NCBI GenBank assembly: GCA_019637115.1
Contig: JAHBWH010000070.1
Location: 1-37,649 of the forward strand
Origin: Myxococcales bacterium
Lineage (GTDB): Bacteria > Myxococcota_A > Polyangia > Polyangiales > Houyiibacteriaceae
Length of the DNA stretch: 37,649 nt
Reading direction: 5' to 3'
Shown here: positions 28,083 through 37,471 of the stretch, in pieces
How positions within the stretch are numbered: the stretch's first letter is position 1
Layout of the letters: every line of letters starts with the position of its first letter
Translations under genes and position numbers: made by a program
The notes under the pieces: generated by a model
Told to the model about the DNA's origin: nothing
Seen by the model: the letters and a program-made list of their open reading frames with translations, nothing else
Databases searched by the model: none

Positions 28083-29324
28083 ATGCGCACCCGCACGGCC
28101 CTCTCGTCGCTCGTCACCCTCACCCTCTCGGTCGCGCTCGCTTGCTCGGGCTCGCTCTCGTCGAGTGACCGCGGCGACGCGGGTGACCAGGAGCTGGATC
28201 CCCCGGGCGCACGCGACGCCAGCGTGACCGCGGACGGGGAGGCGAGCCCTCTGGACGCGGACGTCGCATCGCCCGACGCCAGCCCAGAGAGCGACGCGGC
28301 GGCGCCACCGCCCGACGCTGGGGGCGCGCCAGACGGACGCGTGCCCGTCTTCGTCGCCCAGGGTCACGCCGGGCGGCTCGTTCGGAGCTGCGACGGGGGC
28401 CGGTCGTGGATCGACGACCAGAGCCACGACGACGCCATCCGTTGTTTCTCTGGCGGCTTCGACTGTGACCACCACCCCGGCGCTGGCAAGGGCATCACCT
28501 ACGGCCGGGAGCGCTTCTACGCGACGTTCGGTTGGGGGCCGGCGGGGGGTGTCTTTCGCAGCGAGCACGGGGCGCGCTGGTCACCGCTGCTCGAGGGCAC
28601 GACCTTCGGAGGCATCGCGTTCGGCCGCGACACGGTGCTCCTCGGGGCCCGAGACGCGCGTCGGTCGGCCGATCGCGGCGACTCGTGGTCGAGCCCGATC
28701 TCGACGAGCTTGCAGGGCTGGAACGTCCGGCGCGTTGGCTGGGTCGACGCAGGAGAGCCGGGCGACGAGGGCCGCTTCGTCGTCATCGGCGACGGCGACG
28801 GCGGCCCCGACATGGTCGTGAGCGGCGACGGCGGCCGCAGCTGGTGGCGGCCGACCTTCCCCCGAGGGACCTGCGGCAATGGTGTGCAGAGCGACGGCGG
28901 CGTGGCCTTCGGCAACGGCGTCCTCGTGGTCGTCGGCAGCGACGGCAACGTCTGTCGCTCGACGGACGCGGGCCGCACCTTCACGGCGGCCCGGGTCGGC
29001 GCGGGCATCGGCAGCCAACTCGTCTTCGACGGGACGCGCTTCTTCGTCTGGGCGCAGGGCCGCGCGTTCCACAGCCCCGACGGCGCGACCTGGACCGAGC
29101 AGGCGACCACCCCGAGCGTCGCGCCCGGCCCCGTCGCGTACCACCCGACGCTCCGGCGCTTCGTCGCCGTCCGAGGAGGCTGGCAGACCTGGTACGATCA
29201 GCAGGTCTTCTGGCACAGCGAGGACGGCGTCCGCTGGAGCGTCGCGGAGGCCCGAGGCGGCCACCCGATCCGCTTCGTCGCGGCGGGCTTCGCGCCGCCG
29301 AGCGAGCGCTGCCCGCTTCCCTGA
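28083..29324 (+). CDS. Asp-box (BNR) beta-propeller lipoprotein
   Basis: 413 aa. MRTRTALSSLVTLTLSVALAC is a lipoprotein signal peptide, which fixes ATG 28083 over an upstream ATG at 28065. Residues about 22-85 are an Asp/Ala/Ser/Pro linker. The rest carries six Asp-box motifs of the S-x-D-x-G-x-x-W/F type: SCDGGRSW, SADRGDSW, SGDGGRSW, STDAGRTF, SPDGATW, SEDGVRW. This is the sialidase/VPS10-like propeller architecture. I see no sialidase FRIP motif, so enzymatic sialidase activity is not supported. Surface anchored; ligand unknown. Confidence 0.8.
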   Translation: MRTRTALSSLVTLTLSVALACSGSLSSSDRGDAGDQELDPPGARDASVTADGEASPLDADVASPDASPESDAAAPPPDAGGAPDGRVPVFVAQGHAGRLVRSCDGGRSWIDDQSHDDAIRCFSGGFDCDHHPGAGKGITYGRERFYATFGWGPAGGVFRSEHGARWSPLLEGTTFGGIAFGRDTVLLGARDARRSADRGDSWSSPISTSLQGWNVRRVGWVDAGEPGDEGRFVVIGDGDGGPDMVVSGDGGRSWWRPTFPRGTCGNGVQSDGGVAFGNGVLVVVGSDGNVCRSTDAGRTFTAARVGAGIGSQLVFDGTRFFVWAQGRAFHSPDGATWTEQATTPSVAPGPVAYHPTLRRFVAVRGGWQTWYDQQVFWHSEDGVRWSVAEARGGHPIRFVAAGFAPPSERCPLP

Positions 29325-29411
29325 CCCGCGCGCGAGGCTGCGCGGCGTCTGCTTGTTGGCCTCGGAGGGAAGGTCGGTCCAAGCTCGCGCCGTTGCTCGA
29401 GAAGGCCGTCG

Positions 29412-31031
29412 ATGCGTGAAGAACCCCGAGACCCGGAGCCAGCGTCGCGCGAAGGCGCCGCGGAAGGGAGCAAGCTCGCGCGACGGGCAGGCCTCGTCGC
29501 TGCCGGGACGCTCGCCTCGCGCGTGCTCGGGGCCGTTCGCGACGCGGTCATCGCGGCGTCGTTCAACGTCGCCGCGACCGACGCCTTCTGGCTCGCCTTC
29601 ACCATCCCGAACGCCCTGCGCGGTTTGCTCGGCGAAGGCGCGGCGAGCGGCGCGTTCATCCCCGTCCTGAGCGACGTGCGCGAGCGCGAGGGCGTCGAAG
29701 CCGCGCGCCTCTACTACGCCCGCCTGCAAGGGACGATGCTGCTCCTCCTCGGCGGCGTCAGCCTCGTCGGCGTGCTCGCCGCGCCGCTGCTCGTCGACGT
29801 GTACGCCTCCGGCTTCCGGTCCGACCTCGAGCTCTACGAGACCACCATCCGCCTGACGCGCTGGGTCTTCCCCTACATCGCGTTCATGGGCGTCGCCGCG
29901 ATCCTCACGGGCGCGCTCCACGCCCACCGCCAGTTCCTCGCGCCCGCGTTCGCCCCGCTCTGGCTGAACGTCGCGTTCATCGTCGCCGCGGTCGCGTTGC
30001 CTGGCGCGCTCGCGGTCTGGCTCGGCCTCGATCCGGTCTTCGCGCTGGCGATCGGCGCGCTCGCGGGTGGCGTACTGCAGATCCTCGCGCTCGTCCCTGC
30101 CTACCGTCGGCTCGGTTACCCGCTCCGTCCACGCTTCGGCCGCGACGCCCACGTGCGCCGCTCGCTGCGTCTGCTCGTGCCGCTCGTCGCGGGCCTCGGC
30201 GTCTACCAGCTCAACCTCGTGCTCAGCCGGCAGCTCGCGAGCTATCTGCCGACCGGCGCGCTCAGCTACCTCTTCTACGGCCAGCGCCTCGTCGAGATCC
30301 CGCAAGGCGTCTTCGCGATCGCGATCGGCGTCGCGTCGCTGCCGACGCTCGCGGCCCTCGCGGCCCGCGGCGACGTGGAGGGCGCCAAGAGCGTCTTCCG
30401 CCGAGGCCTGCGCCTCTCACTCTTCGTCGCCATCCCGGCCACCGTGCTGCTCGTCGTGCTCGCGGAGCCGTCCGTCGCGGCGGTGCTCGGGCGTGGCCGC
30501 TTCGGCGCCGCGCAGATCGAGGAGACGACGCGCGCGCTCGTCGGGCTCGCGGTCGGGATCTGGGCGGTCGCGTCGGTGCGCACCTGCGTGCCGATGTTCC
30601 ACGCGCTCGGCGACACCCGCACACCCGTGCTCGCGAGCCTCCTCAACTTGGTCACCTTCCTGACGGCGGGGCTCTCGCTCTCGGGGCCCTTCGGGGTCGC
30701 GGGGATCGCGATCGCGATCAGCCTCGCGGCTGCGGTGCAGCTCGTCGCGCTCGTCGTCCTGCTGCGCTTCAAGATCGGCCCGCTCGGCCTCGGCGAGGTC
30801 GCCGGGAGCGCCGCGCGGGTGGTCGGCGCGAGCGCGTTCATGGGGGCCGTGATCTGGCCGACCCGCGGGCTCGTCGCCTGGCGCGACGGCGGCACGCTCA
30901 CGGCGATCGCCGTCTTCGCCGGCGCGCTCGTGGCAGCTGGCGTGGTCTTCGTGGGCGCGGCGAGGCTGCTGCGCTGCGCGGAGCTGACGGACCTCGTCGC
31001 CGCGCTGCGGCGCCGCCGCGCCCGTCCATGA
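29412..31031 (+). CDS. murJ: lipid II flippase MurJ (MviN)
   Basis: 539-aa inner-membrane protein of the MOP superfamily with about 14 transmembrane segments; it flips lipid II for peptidoglycan synthesis. SRVLGAVRDAVIAASFNVAATDAFWLAFTIPNALRGLLGEGAASGAFIPVL is the classic N-terminal signature, with further Arg residues in the first helices. YLFYGQRLVEIPQGVFAIAIGVASLPTLA is the second conserved block. ATG 29412 follows GAGAAGG. It is an essential gene in most bacteria; here it stands alone on the plus strand. Confidence 0.94.
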   Translation: MREEPRDPEPASREGAAEGSKLARRAGLVAAGTLASRVLGAVRDAVIAASFNVAATDAFWLAFTIPNALRGLLGEGAASGAFIPVLSDVREREGVEAARLYYARLQGTMLLLLGGVSLVGVLAAPLLVDVYASGFRSDLELYETTIRLTRWVFPYIAFMGVAAILTGALHAHRQFLAPAFAPLWLNVAFIVAAVALPGALAVWLGLDPVFALAIGALAGGVLQILALVPAYRRLGYPLRPRFGRDAHVRRSLRLLVPLVAGLGVYQLNLVLSRQLASYLPTGALSYLFYGQRLVEIPQGVFAIAIGVASLPTLAALAARGDVEGAKSVFRRGLRLSLFVAIPATVLLVVLAEPSVAAVLGRGRFGAAQIEETTRALVGLAVGIWAVASVRTCVPMFHALGDTRTPVLASLLNLVTFLTAGLSLSGPFGVAGIAIAISLAAAVQLVALVVLLRFKIGPLGLGEVAGSAARVVGASAFMGAVIWPTRGLVAWRDGGTLTAIAVFAGALVAAGVVFVGAARLLRCAELTDLVAALRRRRARP

Positions 31032-31124
31032 GGTCGGCGCCGAGCGACGAGCGCGCGATCACGAGCGACGGGGCGGGACGACGACGACGGCACCGGACGA
31101 CGGACACGCGCGTGCCCGGCCCCG

Positions 31125-31607
31125 TCATGAGGCGAGTCGTCGAAGGTAGCGCGGCGGCAAGAGCGCGTGCAGCGCGCAGCCACCGGGGCGCGGGTCTCCA
31201 CGGAGCCAGGCCACGCCGGCTTTCTTGAGCGCGAAGTGAGCGCCCTGCGCCCGATCGCCGAGCACGAGCCAGGCGACCAGCTCTCCCATCCAGGGCTCGT
31301 GTCCGACGAGCGCGGCGCGTCCACCGTCGAGCTCGGCGAGCAAGGCCTCGCGTGGGCTGCGCGCGAGCTCGGGCGTCGCGCGGACGACGGCGCCCCGCCG
31401 CAGCAGCGGACCGAGGCCCGCGGCCGTCTCCACCGCGCGGCGCCACGGGCTGTGGAGCACCTGGTCGAGCTCGACGTCGAGCCGAGCCAGGCCCGCTACG
31501 ACCTTGCCGAGCTTGGCGTGCCCTTCGGGCGTGAGCGCTCGCTCGGCGTCGGGGACGGTCTCGCTGCGGAGCGCCGCGATGGCGTGACGGATCACGAAGA
31601 TGTCCAC
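31125..31607 (-). CDS. SixA-like histidine phosphatase
   Basis: 160 aa, single histidine-phosphatase domain. FVIRHAIA carries the catalytic RH pair at the N-terminus. DQVLHSPWRRAVETAA gives the Arg pocket, and ALVGHEPWMGELVAWL the second His. Small length and the VGHEP motif fit the SixA phosphohistidine phosphatase branch, which strips phosphate from His-containing phosphotransfer domains. The minus-strand frame is open further upstream to 31796, but GTG 31607 gives the family-typical start directly before DIFVIRHA. It is convergent with murJ. Confidence 0.82.
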   Translation of the reverse strand: MDIFVIRHAIAALRSETVPDAERALTPEGHAKLGKVVAGLARLDVELDQVLHSPWRRAVETAAGLGPLLRRGAVVRATPELARSPREALLAELDGGRAALVGHEPWMGELVAWLVLGDRAQGAHFALKKAGVAWLRGDPRPGGCALHALLPPRYLRRLAS

Positions 31608-31954
31608 GACGGATCGGTCCTCCCGTGAGTCGCTCGTCGGGAGCGACGTGCCCTCGAGCGAAGCGCTCGCGCCTTCGGCGAGCACTCGACACCTTGCGCG
31701 AGCCGGGGCGTCCGTGTACACAGAAAAGCAGGCGCGCGAGCGCCTCCCGTCGAGCATGGCTCCAGCCCCACGGACGACCCAGTTGCCGTGAGCCATGCCT
31801 CCCGCTGGTGACGACGACCGGATGGTTCCGAACGTCCCGCGAGAGAGGGTCCCGGCCGTGAGGCCGGCTGGAAACGACCCAGAGATCCGATTCTCATGCG
31901 CCCGACGAGGCGCACGCGCCGCGAGGCGGCGCCGTGGCAGGAGGGCTCAGCCCG
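31608..31954. other. 347-bp intergenic region with nested inverted repeats
   Basis: This is the divergent promoter region between the SixA-like gene and the Snf2 gene. It holds CGAGCG-aag-CGCTCG (31655-31669). A 9-bp inverted repeat GCATGGCTC...GAGCCATGC (31754-31762 and 31790-31798) has an inner ACGG/CCGT stem. CCGGCC-gtga-GGCCGG lies at 31852-31867. I see no convincing gene on either strand. An in-frame extension of the SixA-like protein to 31796 is open but unlike the family. Confidence 0.5.
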
Positions 31955-34900
31955 ATGGAAGAGAGCGTGGTCGACGTCAGGTCGTCGGAGCCGAAGATGA
32001 GCCCGACCGGTCGAGGGGAAGTGGACGAGAGCGAGCGCGCAGACGTCGAGTCGACGGGCCCGAAGCCGCCGATCGTCCAACGGGTGGTCGAGATGTCCGA
32101 TCGCGCGATCCAGCGCGTCACCGGGGGCAACGCGTTCCTGCGGGGACGGCTCTACGCGCGACGGAAGTCGGTCGAGGCGCTCGACGCCGAGGGCGACGAG
32201 GTGCACGGCGAGATCCACATCCGCTCGGCGGAGGAGCCGTACCGCACGTCGGTGAAGCTGGACGAAGAAGGGGGCTTCCTCTCGCAGTGCAACTGTCCCG
32301 GATGGCGAGGCCCTTCGCAGCACTGCAAGCACGTGGCGGCGATCCTGGTCGCCCTGCGCGATCGCGAGCGGCCGCCCAAGCCTCGCGCCGAGTCCGAGCC
32401 GGCCGAGGCGCTCGACGACGGCGGCGAGAGCGCCGAGGGCGGCGGCAAGAAGAAGCGCAAGAAGAAGAACAAGGACAAGGAGAAGCTCGAGCCGGTGCAC
32501 GTGCCGCAGACCGTGAGCGTCGGCGGCAAGCGGCGGACGCGGCGCCGGCGCCGCCGCGGCGCGAACGGCGACGGGCTCGAGGTGATCAGCACCCGCGATC
32601 TCTCCGCGCCGCTCGGCGAGTCGCGCGGCGCCCTCGACGCCTGGCTCCCGCCCGACGCGCGCCCGCGCCCCGTCGAGCTCGAGTATCGCCTCGTCGTGCG
32701 GCCCGCGTCGCTCCAGGTCACGCCGGTGCTCGCGGGCACGCGGAACGCGGTGCCCATCGCGGACTCGCTCGCGGCGTTCAACACCATCGGCACGAACGAT
32801 CGCCCGCTGATGCGCGCGCTGGCGCGCCACGCGCAGCGCGGCGCCACCGCGACGGCGGAGATCCGTGGCGAAGAGGCGGCGGAGATCCTCTCGATGATGC
32901 GGGGCCAGCGCGTGCTCCTCGAGCCTCAATCGATGGAGCTGCGCTTCAGCGAGGAGAAGCTCAAGCCGCGCATCGAGCTCGACCTCGTCAACAACGAGAC
33001 CCTCCGCACGCGCGTCGTCTTCGTCGGCGACACGTACCAGCGACGCTTCCTGCTCTCCGCGGGCGCCTGGTTCGAGGGCACCCCCGGTTGGCACATCGAC
33101 GCCTCCGACGGGGTCGCGCGGGCCATCGACGACTCCGTGACGCCTGGCTGGGCGCAGCGCCTCTACCGCTCGCCCTCGCTCGTGCACCCGATCTCGGATC
33201 TCCCGCGTCTGCTTGGCGATCACATCCCGCGCATCGCGGTCGCGCTCAAGGCCGACCTCCCGGACCTCTCGAGCGTGGCGGACCTCGTGGACGCGACGCC
33301 GAAGCTCCAGCTCTGGGCCGACGGCGACATCGTCGAGGCGGAGATCCGCCTGAAGGTCCAGTACGACCAACAGGTCTTCGAGGTGCCGTCTCAGGGCTTC
33401 CCCTCGCCGCTCGCCTTCTTGCCCTCGGCCCGCGCGGACGGGCGGCCGCGGGTCGTGCGTCGCGACGTCGGCGCCGAGATGAGCGCAGTCCAGAAGCTCC
33501 TCGACCTCGGCTTCGAGCCCGACGACGAGGGCGACGGGCTGCTCGCGTTCGGGCAGGACGCGATCGCCTTCTGGAGCAAGGGGATCACGACCCTGCCGGG
33601 CGAGTGGGAGCGATTCGTCCCCGACGATCTCGCCGGCGTGACCATCCGCAAGGAGACCGTGACCTCCCAGATGCGCGTGTCGAGCGGCGTCGACTGGCTC
33701 AGCCTCGACCTCGTCTTCGGCACCGGCGACGCGGTGGTGGACGAGGACGAGCTGCGGGCCGCGCTCGAAGGGGGACGCAACATCGTCCGCCTCAGCGACG
33801 GCACCTACGCGCCCGTCGACCCGGACCGCATCGGCGAGGTGCTCGCCCGCGCGGCCGAGATCTACGCGACGAGCGGCCAAGCCCAGAAGCTCCCGCTCTC
33901 CCAAGCCGGGCGCATCCAGGACCTCGTCAGCCTCGTGGACGGGGCCGAGATCAAGCCAAAGGCGCGAGAGCTCTTCGACAAGCTCGGTCACATCGAGGAG
34001 GTCCCGAGCGTCCCGAAGCCGCGTGGGCTGAAGGCCACGCTGCGCCCGTACCAGAAGCAAGGCTACAGCTGGCTCGTCTTCCTCCACGAGCTCGCGAGCG
34101 GCGGCATCCTGGCCGACGACATGGGTCTCGGTAAGACGCTGCAGACGATCGCGCTGCTCGTCTGGGCGCAGCAGAAGGAGAAGAAGAAGAAGCCGAGCCT
34201 CGTCGTCGCGCCGACCTCCGTCGTGCCCAACTGGCAGCGAGAGATCGAGAAGTTCGCGCCCGCGCTCGAGGCGGTGGTCTGGCAAGGACCGAATCGCTTC
34301 GAGAACGAGGCGAAGCTCGCGACGGCCGACGTCATCATCACCTCGTACGCGCTCATGCGGCGCGACGAGGAGACCTTGCAGAAGCTCGGCCTCCGCTACG
34401 CCATCCTCGACGAGGCGCAGCACATCAAGAACCCGCTCTCGCAGACCGCGCGGGCGGCCAAGAAGCTCCAGAGCGAGCGCCGCCTCGCGCTGACGGGCAC
34501 GCCCATCGAGAACCGCCTCAGCGAGATGTGGTCGATCATGGACTTCGTCTCTCCGGGGCTGCTCGGGGACCTTCGCCGCTTCGAGGAGCACGTCGCCCGG
34601 CCGATCGATCGCGGGAACGAAGAGGTGGCGAGCAAGCTGCGCAACACCATCAAGCCCTTCGTGCTCCGTCGCCTGAAGGTCGACGTCGCGCAGGATCTCC
34701 CCGAGAAGATCGAGCAGGAGATCGTGGTGCCGATGGAGGACGCGCAGGCCGCGCTCTACAAGCAGGTCCTGCAAGAGATCCGCAAGAGCGTGCTCTCCGA
34801 GGTCGAGAAGAACGGCGTACAGAAGTCGCAGATCCAGATCCTCGCGGCGCTCACGCGGTTGCGGCAGGTCGCCTGCGACCCGCGCCTCGTCAAGGAGTTC

Positions 34901-35437
34901 GAGACGAAGCAGTTCGCGGCCGCCGACAGCGGCAAGCTCGGGGCGCTCCGCGAGATCCTGCAGAACGCGGTCAGCGGTGGGCACCGCGTCCTGATCTTCA
35001 GCCAGTTCGTCACGATGCTGCAGCACATCCGGGCGGCGATCGAAGAAGACGGGATCACCTACGAGTACCTCGACGGGTCGACGAAGGACCGAATCGAGCG
35101 CGTGGAGCGCTTCAACGCGGATCCCTCGATCGGCGTCTTCCTCATCTCGCTCAAGGCGGGCGGCACGGGCCTCAACCTCGTCGGCGCAGACACCGTCGTG
35201 CACTTCGATCCGTGGTGGAACCCGGCGGTCGAGGACCAGGCGACCGACCGCGCGCACCGCATTGGCCAGACGCGGAACGTCAACGTCTACAAGCTGATCG
35301 CGCAGGGGAGCGTCGAGGAGAAGATCCTGCAGCTCTCGTCGAAGAAGCGCGAGCTGATGGAGAGCGTGCTCTCGACCGAGGGCAGCCCGCTGAAGGGGCT
35401 GACGAAGAAGGACGTCGACCAGCTCTTCAGCGACTGA
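31955..35437 (+). CDS. SWIM zinc-finger Snf2/Rad54-family ATPase
   Basis: 1160 aa, cytoplasmic. An N-terminal SWIM zinc motif ([21 protein letters not shown]; Cys-x-Cys...Cys-x-His, about 105-125) is followed by a very basic stretch ([20 protein letters not shown]), a bacterial Snf2-associated middle region (about 220-680) and a complete Snf2 motor. The motor shows [11 protein letters not shown] (Walker A), [24 protein letters not shown], then helicase [35 protein letters not shown] and [12 protein letters not shown] 31955 has AGGAGGG about ten bases upstream; GTG 31934 is an alternative. Likely a DNA translocase remodelling DNA- or RNA-polymerase-bound complexes; target unknown. Confidence 0.92.
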   Translation: MEESVVDVRSSEPKMSPTGRGEVDESERADVESTGPKPPIVQRVVEMSDRAIQRVTGGNAFLRGRLYARRKSVEALDAEGDEVHGEIHIRSAEEPYRTSVKLDEEGGFLSQCNCPGWRGPSQHCKHVAAILVALRDRERPPKPRAESEPAEALDDGGESAEGGGKKKRKKKNKDKEKLEPVHVPQTVSVGGKRRTRRRRRRGANGDGLEVISTRDLSAPLGESRGALDAWLPPDARPRPVELEYRLVVRPASLQVTPVLAGTRNAVPIADSLAAFNTIGTNDRPLMRALARHAQRGATATAEIRGEEAAEILSMMRGQRVLLEPQSMELRFSEEKLKPRIELDLVNNETLRTRVVFVGDTYQRRFLLSAGAWFEGTPGWHIDASDGVARAIDDSVTPGWAQRLYRSPSLVHPISDLPRLLGDHIPRIAVALKADLPDLSSVADLVDATPKLQLWADGDIVEAEIRLKVQYDQQVFEVPSQGFPSPLAFLPSARADGRPRVVRRDVGAEMSAVQKLLDLGFEPDDEGDGLLAFGQDAIAFWSKGITTLPGEWERFVPDDLAGVTIRKETVTSQMRVSSGVDWLSLDLVFGTGDAVVDEDELRAALEGGRNIVRLSDGTYAPVDPDRIGEVLARAAEIYATSGQAQKLPLSQAGRIQDLVSLVDGAEIKPKARELFDKLGHIEEVPSVPKPRGLKATLRPYQKQGYSWLVFLHELASGGILADDMGLGKTLQTIALLVWAQQKEKKKKPSLVVAPTSVVPNWQREIEKFAPALEAVVWQGPNRFENEAKLATADVIITSYALMRRDEETLQKLGLRYAILDEAQHIKNPLSQTARAAKKLQSERRLALTGTPIENRLSEMWSIMDFVSPGLLGDLRRFEEHVARPIDRGNEEVASKLRNTIKPFVLRRLKVDVAQDLPEKIEQEIVVPMEDAQAALYKQVLQEIRKSVLSEVEKNGVQKSQIQILAALTRLRQVACDPRLVKEFETKQFAAADSGKLGALREILQNAVSGGHRVLIFSQFVTMLQHIRAAIEEDGITYEYLDGSTKDRIERVERFNADPSIGVFLISLKAGGTGLNLVGADTVVHFDPWWNPAVEDQATDRAHRIGQTRNVNVYKLIAQGSVEEKILQLSSKKRELMESVLSTEGSPLKGLTKKDVDQLFSD

Positions 35438-35442
35438 CGAGG

Positions 35443-35456
35443 GCGCGCCGGCGCGC
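35443..35456. other. 14-bp GC palindrome after the Snf2 gene
   Basis: GCGCGCCGGCGCGC is a perfect palindrome starting six bases after the Snf2 stop. It could act as a terminator stem if a few central bases unpair; weak evidence. Confidence 0.25.
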
Positions 35457-35510
35457 GCACCTTCGTCGGGACGGCGTCGTCGCGCGTGCGTGACACGGCC
35501 ACGTGTGGGC

Positions 35511-35745
<235 letters not shown>

Positions 35746-35786
35746 CCGTGTCCGCGCTTACGTTGCGAGTCGAGCGGCCTCGAGCG

Positions 35787-35808
35787 CCGCGAGCGCGGGA
35801 TCTCGCGG
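35787..35808 (-). terminator. 7-bp stem hairpin after the phosphatase gene
   Basis: CCGCGAG (35787-35793) pairs with CTCGCGG (35802-35808) over an 8-nt loop, 19 bp past the stop of the minus-strand histidine-phosphatase gene. No U-tract. It is a plausible terminator. Confidence 0.45.
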
Positions 35809-35826
35809 ACGACGCGGACCTTGGGG

Positions 35827-36768
35827 TTACTTCGACTCGGGTCCGCCGCTGCTCAGGTCCGCGAGCGTGTAGCCGCGCTCGCTCGCCACGACGTGGGTCA
35901 CGCCGCGGATGGGGGCGAAGCGGCTCGGGCCGAGCGCCGCGCTGACCCAGGCGGTGGCGCGCTCGGGGGTGGCGCGCAGGGCGACGCGCTCGCCGGCGTG
36001 GGAGCTCGCGAGGTGGCCGAAGGGGTCGTCGTCGAGCTCATCGGCGTCGTAGGCGATCGGCGGCTGCGTGTAGCCGTGAAGCTCGTCGGTCAGCACGGAG
36101 ATGAGCGCGGCTCCCCCTTCACGCCGCTCCTCCGACCACCCGCGCGGGCCCCCGAGGTGCAGGTGATCGTTGAATCGGACGAGGAGCGGCGCGTTCGCCT
36201 CGAAGCGGATCGTCGTCACGCCGGTGTTCGTCACGTTCCCGAGCGCGCGCGGGCGCCGACGGACGCCGAGGAGCGTCGTGAGGAGCGCCGCGATGACGCC
36301 GCCGTGGGTGAAGACGACGGCGCGCTCCCCTGGCCGCATCGACCCGCGGAGCGCCTCGAACGCGCGGTGCGCTCGGGCCGCCAGGTCGGCCCAGCTCTCG
36401 CCGCCTCCGACCGGGACCTGCTCGCCCTTCGAGATGGCCGCGAGCTCTTCGGGGAATCGTGCCTCGACCTCTGCGTTCGTCAGGCCCTCCCACGCGCCGA
36501 CGTCGATCTCGCGCCACGTCGGGTCGACCTCGAGCGTGGCGCCGAGCCGGGCCGCCGAGGCGAGGCCCGTGTCGTGTGCTCGCTGGAGATCGCTCGACAG
36601 CCAGCGATCGAACGCCGCCCCTTCGCGGACGAGCCGCGCGGCGAGGGAGAAGGCCTGCTCTCGCCCGTGCTCGCTGAGCGCCGAGTCACCCTGGCCCTGC
36701 CAACGTCCCGTGACGTTCGACTCGGACTGCCCGTGGCGGACGAGGGTGATCTCGACGAACGCGCTCAT
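35827..36768 (-). CDS. histidine phosphatase (phosphoglycerate mutase-like) with C-terminal extension
   Basis: 313 aa. [12 protein letters not shown] holds the catalytic His and RHG motif; [37 protein letters not shown] and [14 protein letters not shown] complete the family pattern. The phosphatase domain ends near residue 205. About 105 more residues follow (from [20 protein letters not shown] to SSGGPESK), including an acidic [11 protein letters not shown] patch, with no domain I recognise; typical relatives are about 200 aa. ATG 36768 overlaps the clpP stop by four bases, so translation is coupled to clpP. Substrate unknown. Confidence 0.85.
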   Translation of the reverse strand: MSAFVEITLVRHGQSESNVTGRWQGQGDSALSEHGREQAFSLAARLVREGAAFDRWLSSDLQRAHDTGLASAARLGATLEVDPTWREIDVGAWEGLTNAEVEARFPEELAAISKGEQVPVGGGESWADLAARAHRAFEALRGSMRPGERAVVFTHGGVIAALLTTLLGVRRRPRALGNVTNTGVTTIRFEANAPLLVRFNDHLHLGGPRGWSEERREGGAALISVLTDELHGYTQPPIAYDADELDDDPFGHLASSHAGERVALRATPERATAWVSAALGPSRFAPIRGVTHVVASERGYTLADLSSGGPESK

Positions 36769-37397
36769 TCGTCGTGGGTGACGCCGCCCTTGGTCGGCTG
36801 GATCACGGTGTCGATGAGCCCGTAGTCCCGCGCCTCGGCGGCGCTCAGGAATTTGTCGCGCTCCGTGTCCGTGGCGATGCGGTCGTAGGGCTGGCCGGTG
36901 TGGTGGGCGAGCAGCTCGTTGAGCCGGCGCTTGATCGCGAGGATCTCCTTGGCGTGGATCTCGATATCCGTCGCCTGGCCACGGTACCCGCCGAGGGGCT
37001 GGTGGATCATGATGCGGCTGTGCGGGAGGGCGCGGCGCATGCCCTTCTCGCCGGCCGCGAGGAGGAACGCGCCCATGCTCGCGGCCTGCCCGACGCAGAG
37101 CGTCGCGACGGGGCAGCGGATGTGCTGCATCGTGTCGTAGATCGCGAGCCCCGCGGTGACCACGCCGCCCGGGCTGTTGATGTAGAGCGTGACCTCCTTG
37201 TCGGGGTCCTCGCTCTCGAGGAAGAGCAGCTGGGCGATGATCGTGTTGGCCACGAAGTCGTCGACCGGTGTCCCGAGGAAGACGATGCGGTCCTTGAGCA
37301 GCCGCGTGTAGATGTCCCACTCGCGCTCGCCGCGGTGGGTGCTCTCGACGATGCGGGGGATGATCATCGCGTGGGGACGGTCGGACTCGTGCGCCAT
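36765..37397 (-). CDS. clpP: ATP-dependent Clp protease proteolytic subunit
   Basis: 210-aa serine protease that forms the 14-mer degradation chamber used with ClpX/Clp[19 protein letters not shown], the catalytic Ser107 in GQAASMGA, His132 in MIHQPLGG and Asp181 in TERDKF are all in place, and the remainder tracks E. coli ClpP closely. It is not next to tig or clpX, the usual arrangement, and instead overlaps a histidine-phosphatase gene. It may thus be a secondary ClpP copy; the rest of the genome would decide. ATG 37397. Confidence 0.95.
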   Translation of the reverse strand: MAHESDRPHAMIIPRIVESTHRGEREWDIYTRLLKDRIVFLGTPVDDFVANTIIAQLLFLESEDPDKEVTLYINSPGGVVTAGLAIYDTMQHIRCPVATLCVGQAASMGAFLLAAGEKGMRRALPHSRIMIHQPLGGYRGQATDIEIHAKEILAIKRRLNELLAHHTGQPYDRIATDTERDKFLSAAEARDYGLIDTVIQPTKGGVTHDE

Positions 37398-37471
37398 ACG
37401 GGGACGATAGTCGCCGCCAGCCCGTGGTCAACGGGCGTTATTTGTTCGCGTTGCTTGTTCGCTGCGCGCTT

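Noticed and set aside
31608-31796. N-terminal extension of the SixA-like protein
   Set aside because: The frame is open to an ATG at 31796, but SixA proteins begin directly before the RH motif, and the extension contains an inverted repeat typical of intergenic DNA.
31955-35437. Defence island around the Snf2 gene
   Set aside because: The neighbours are murJ, a SixA-like phosphatase and clpP. No nuclease, methylase, toxin or phage gene is linked.
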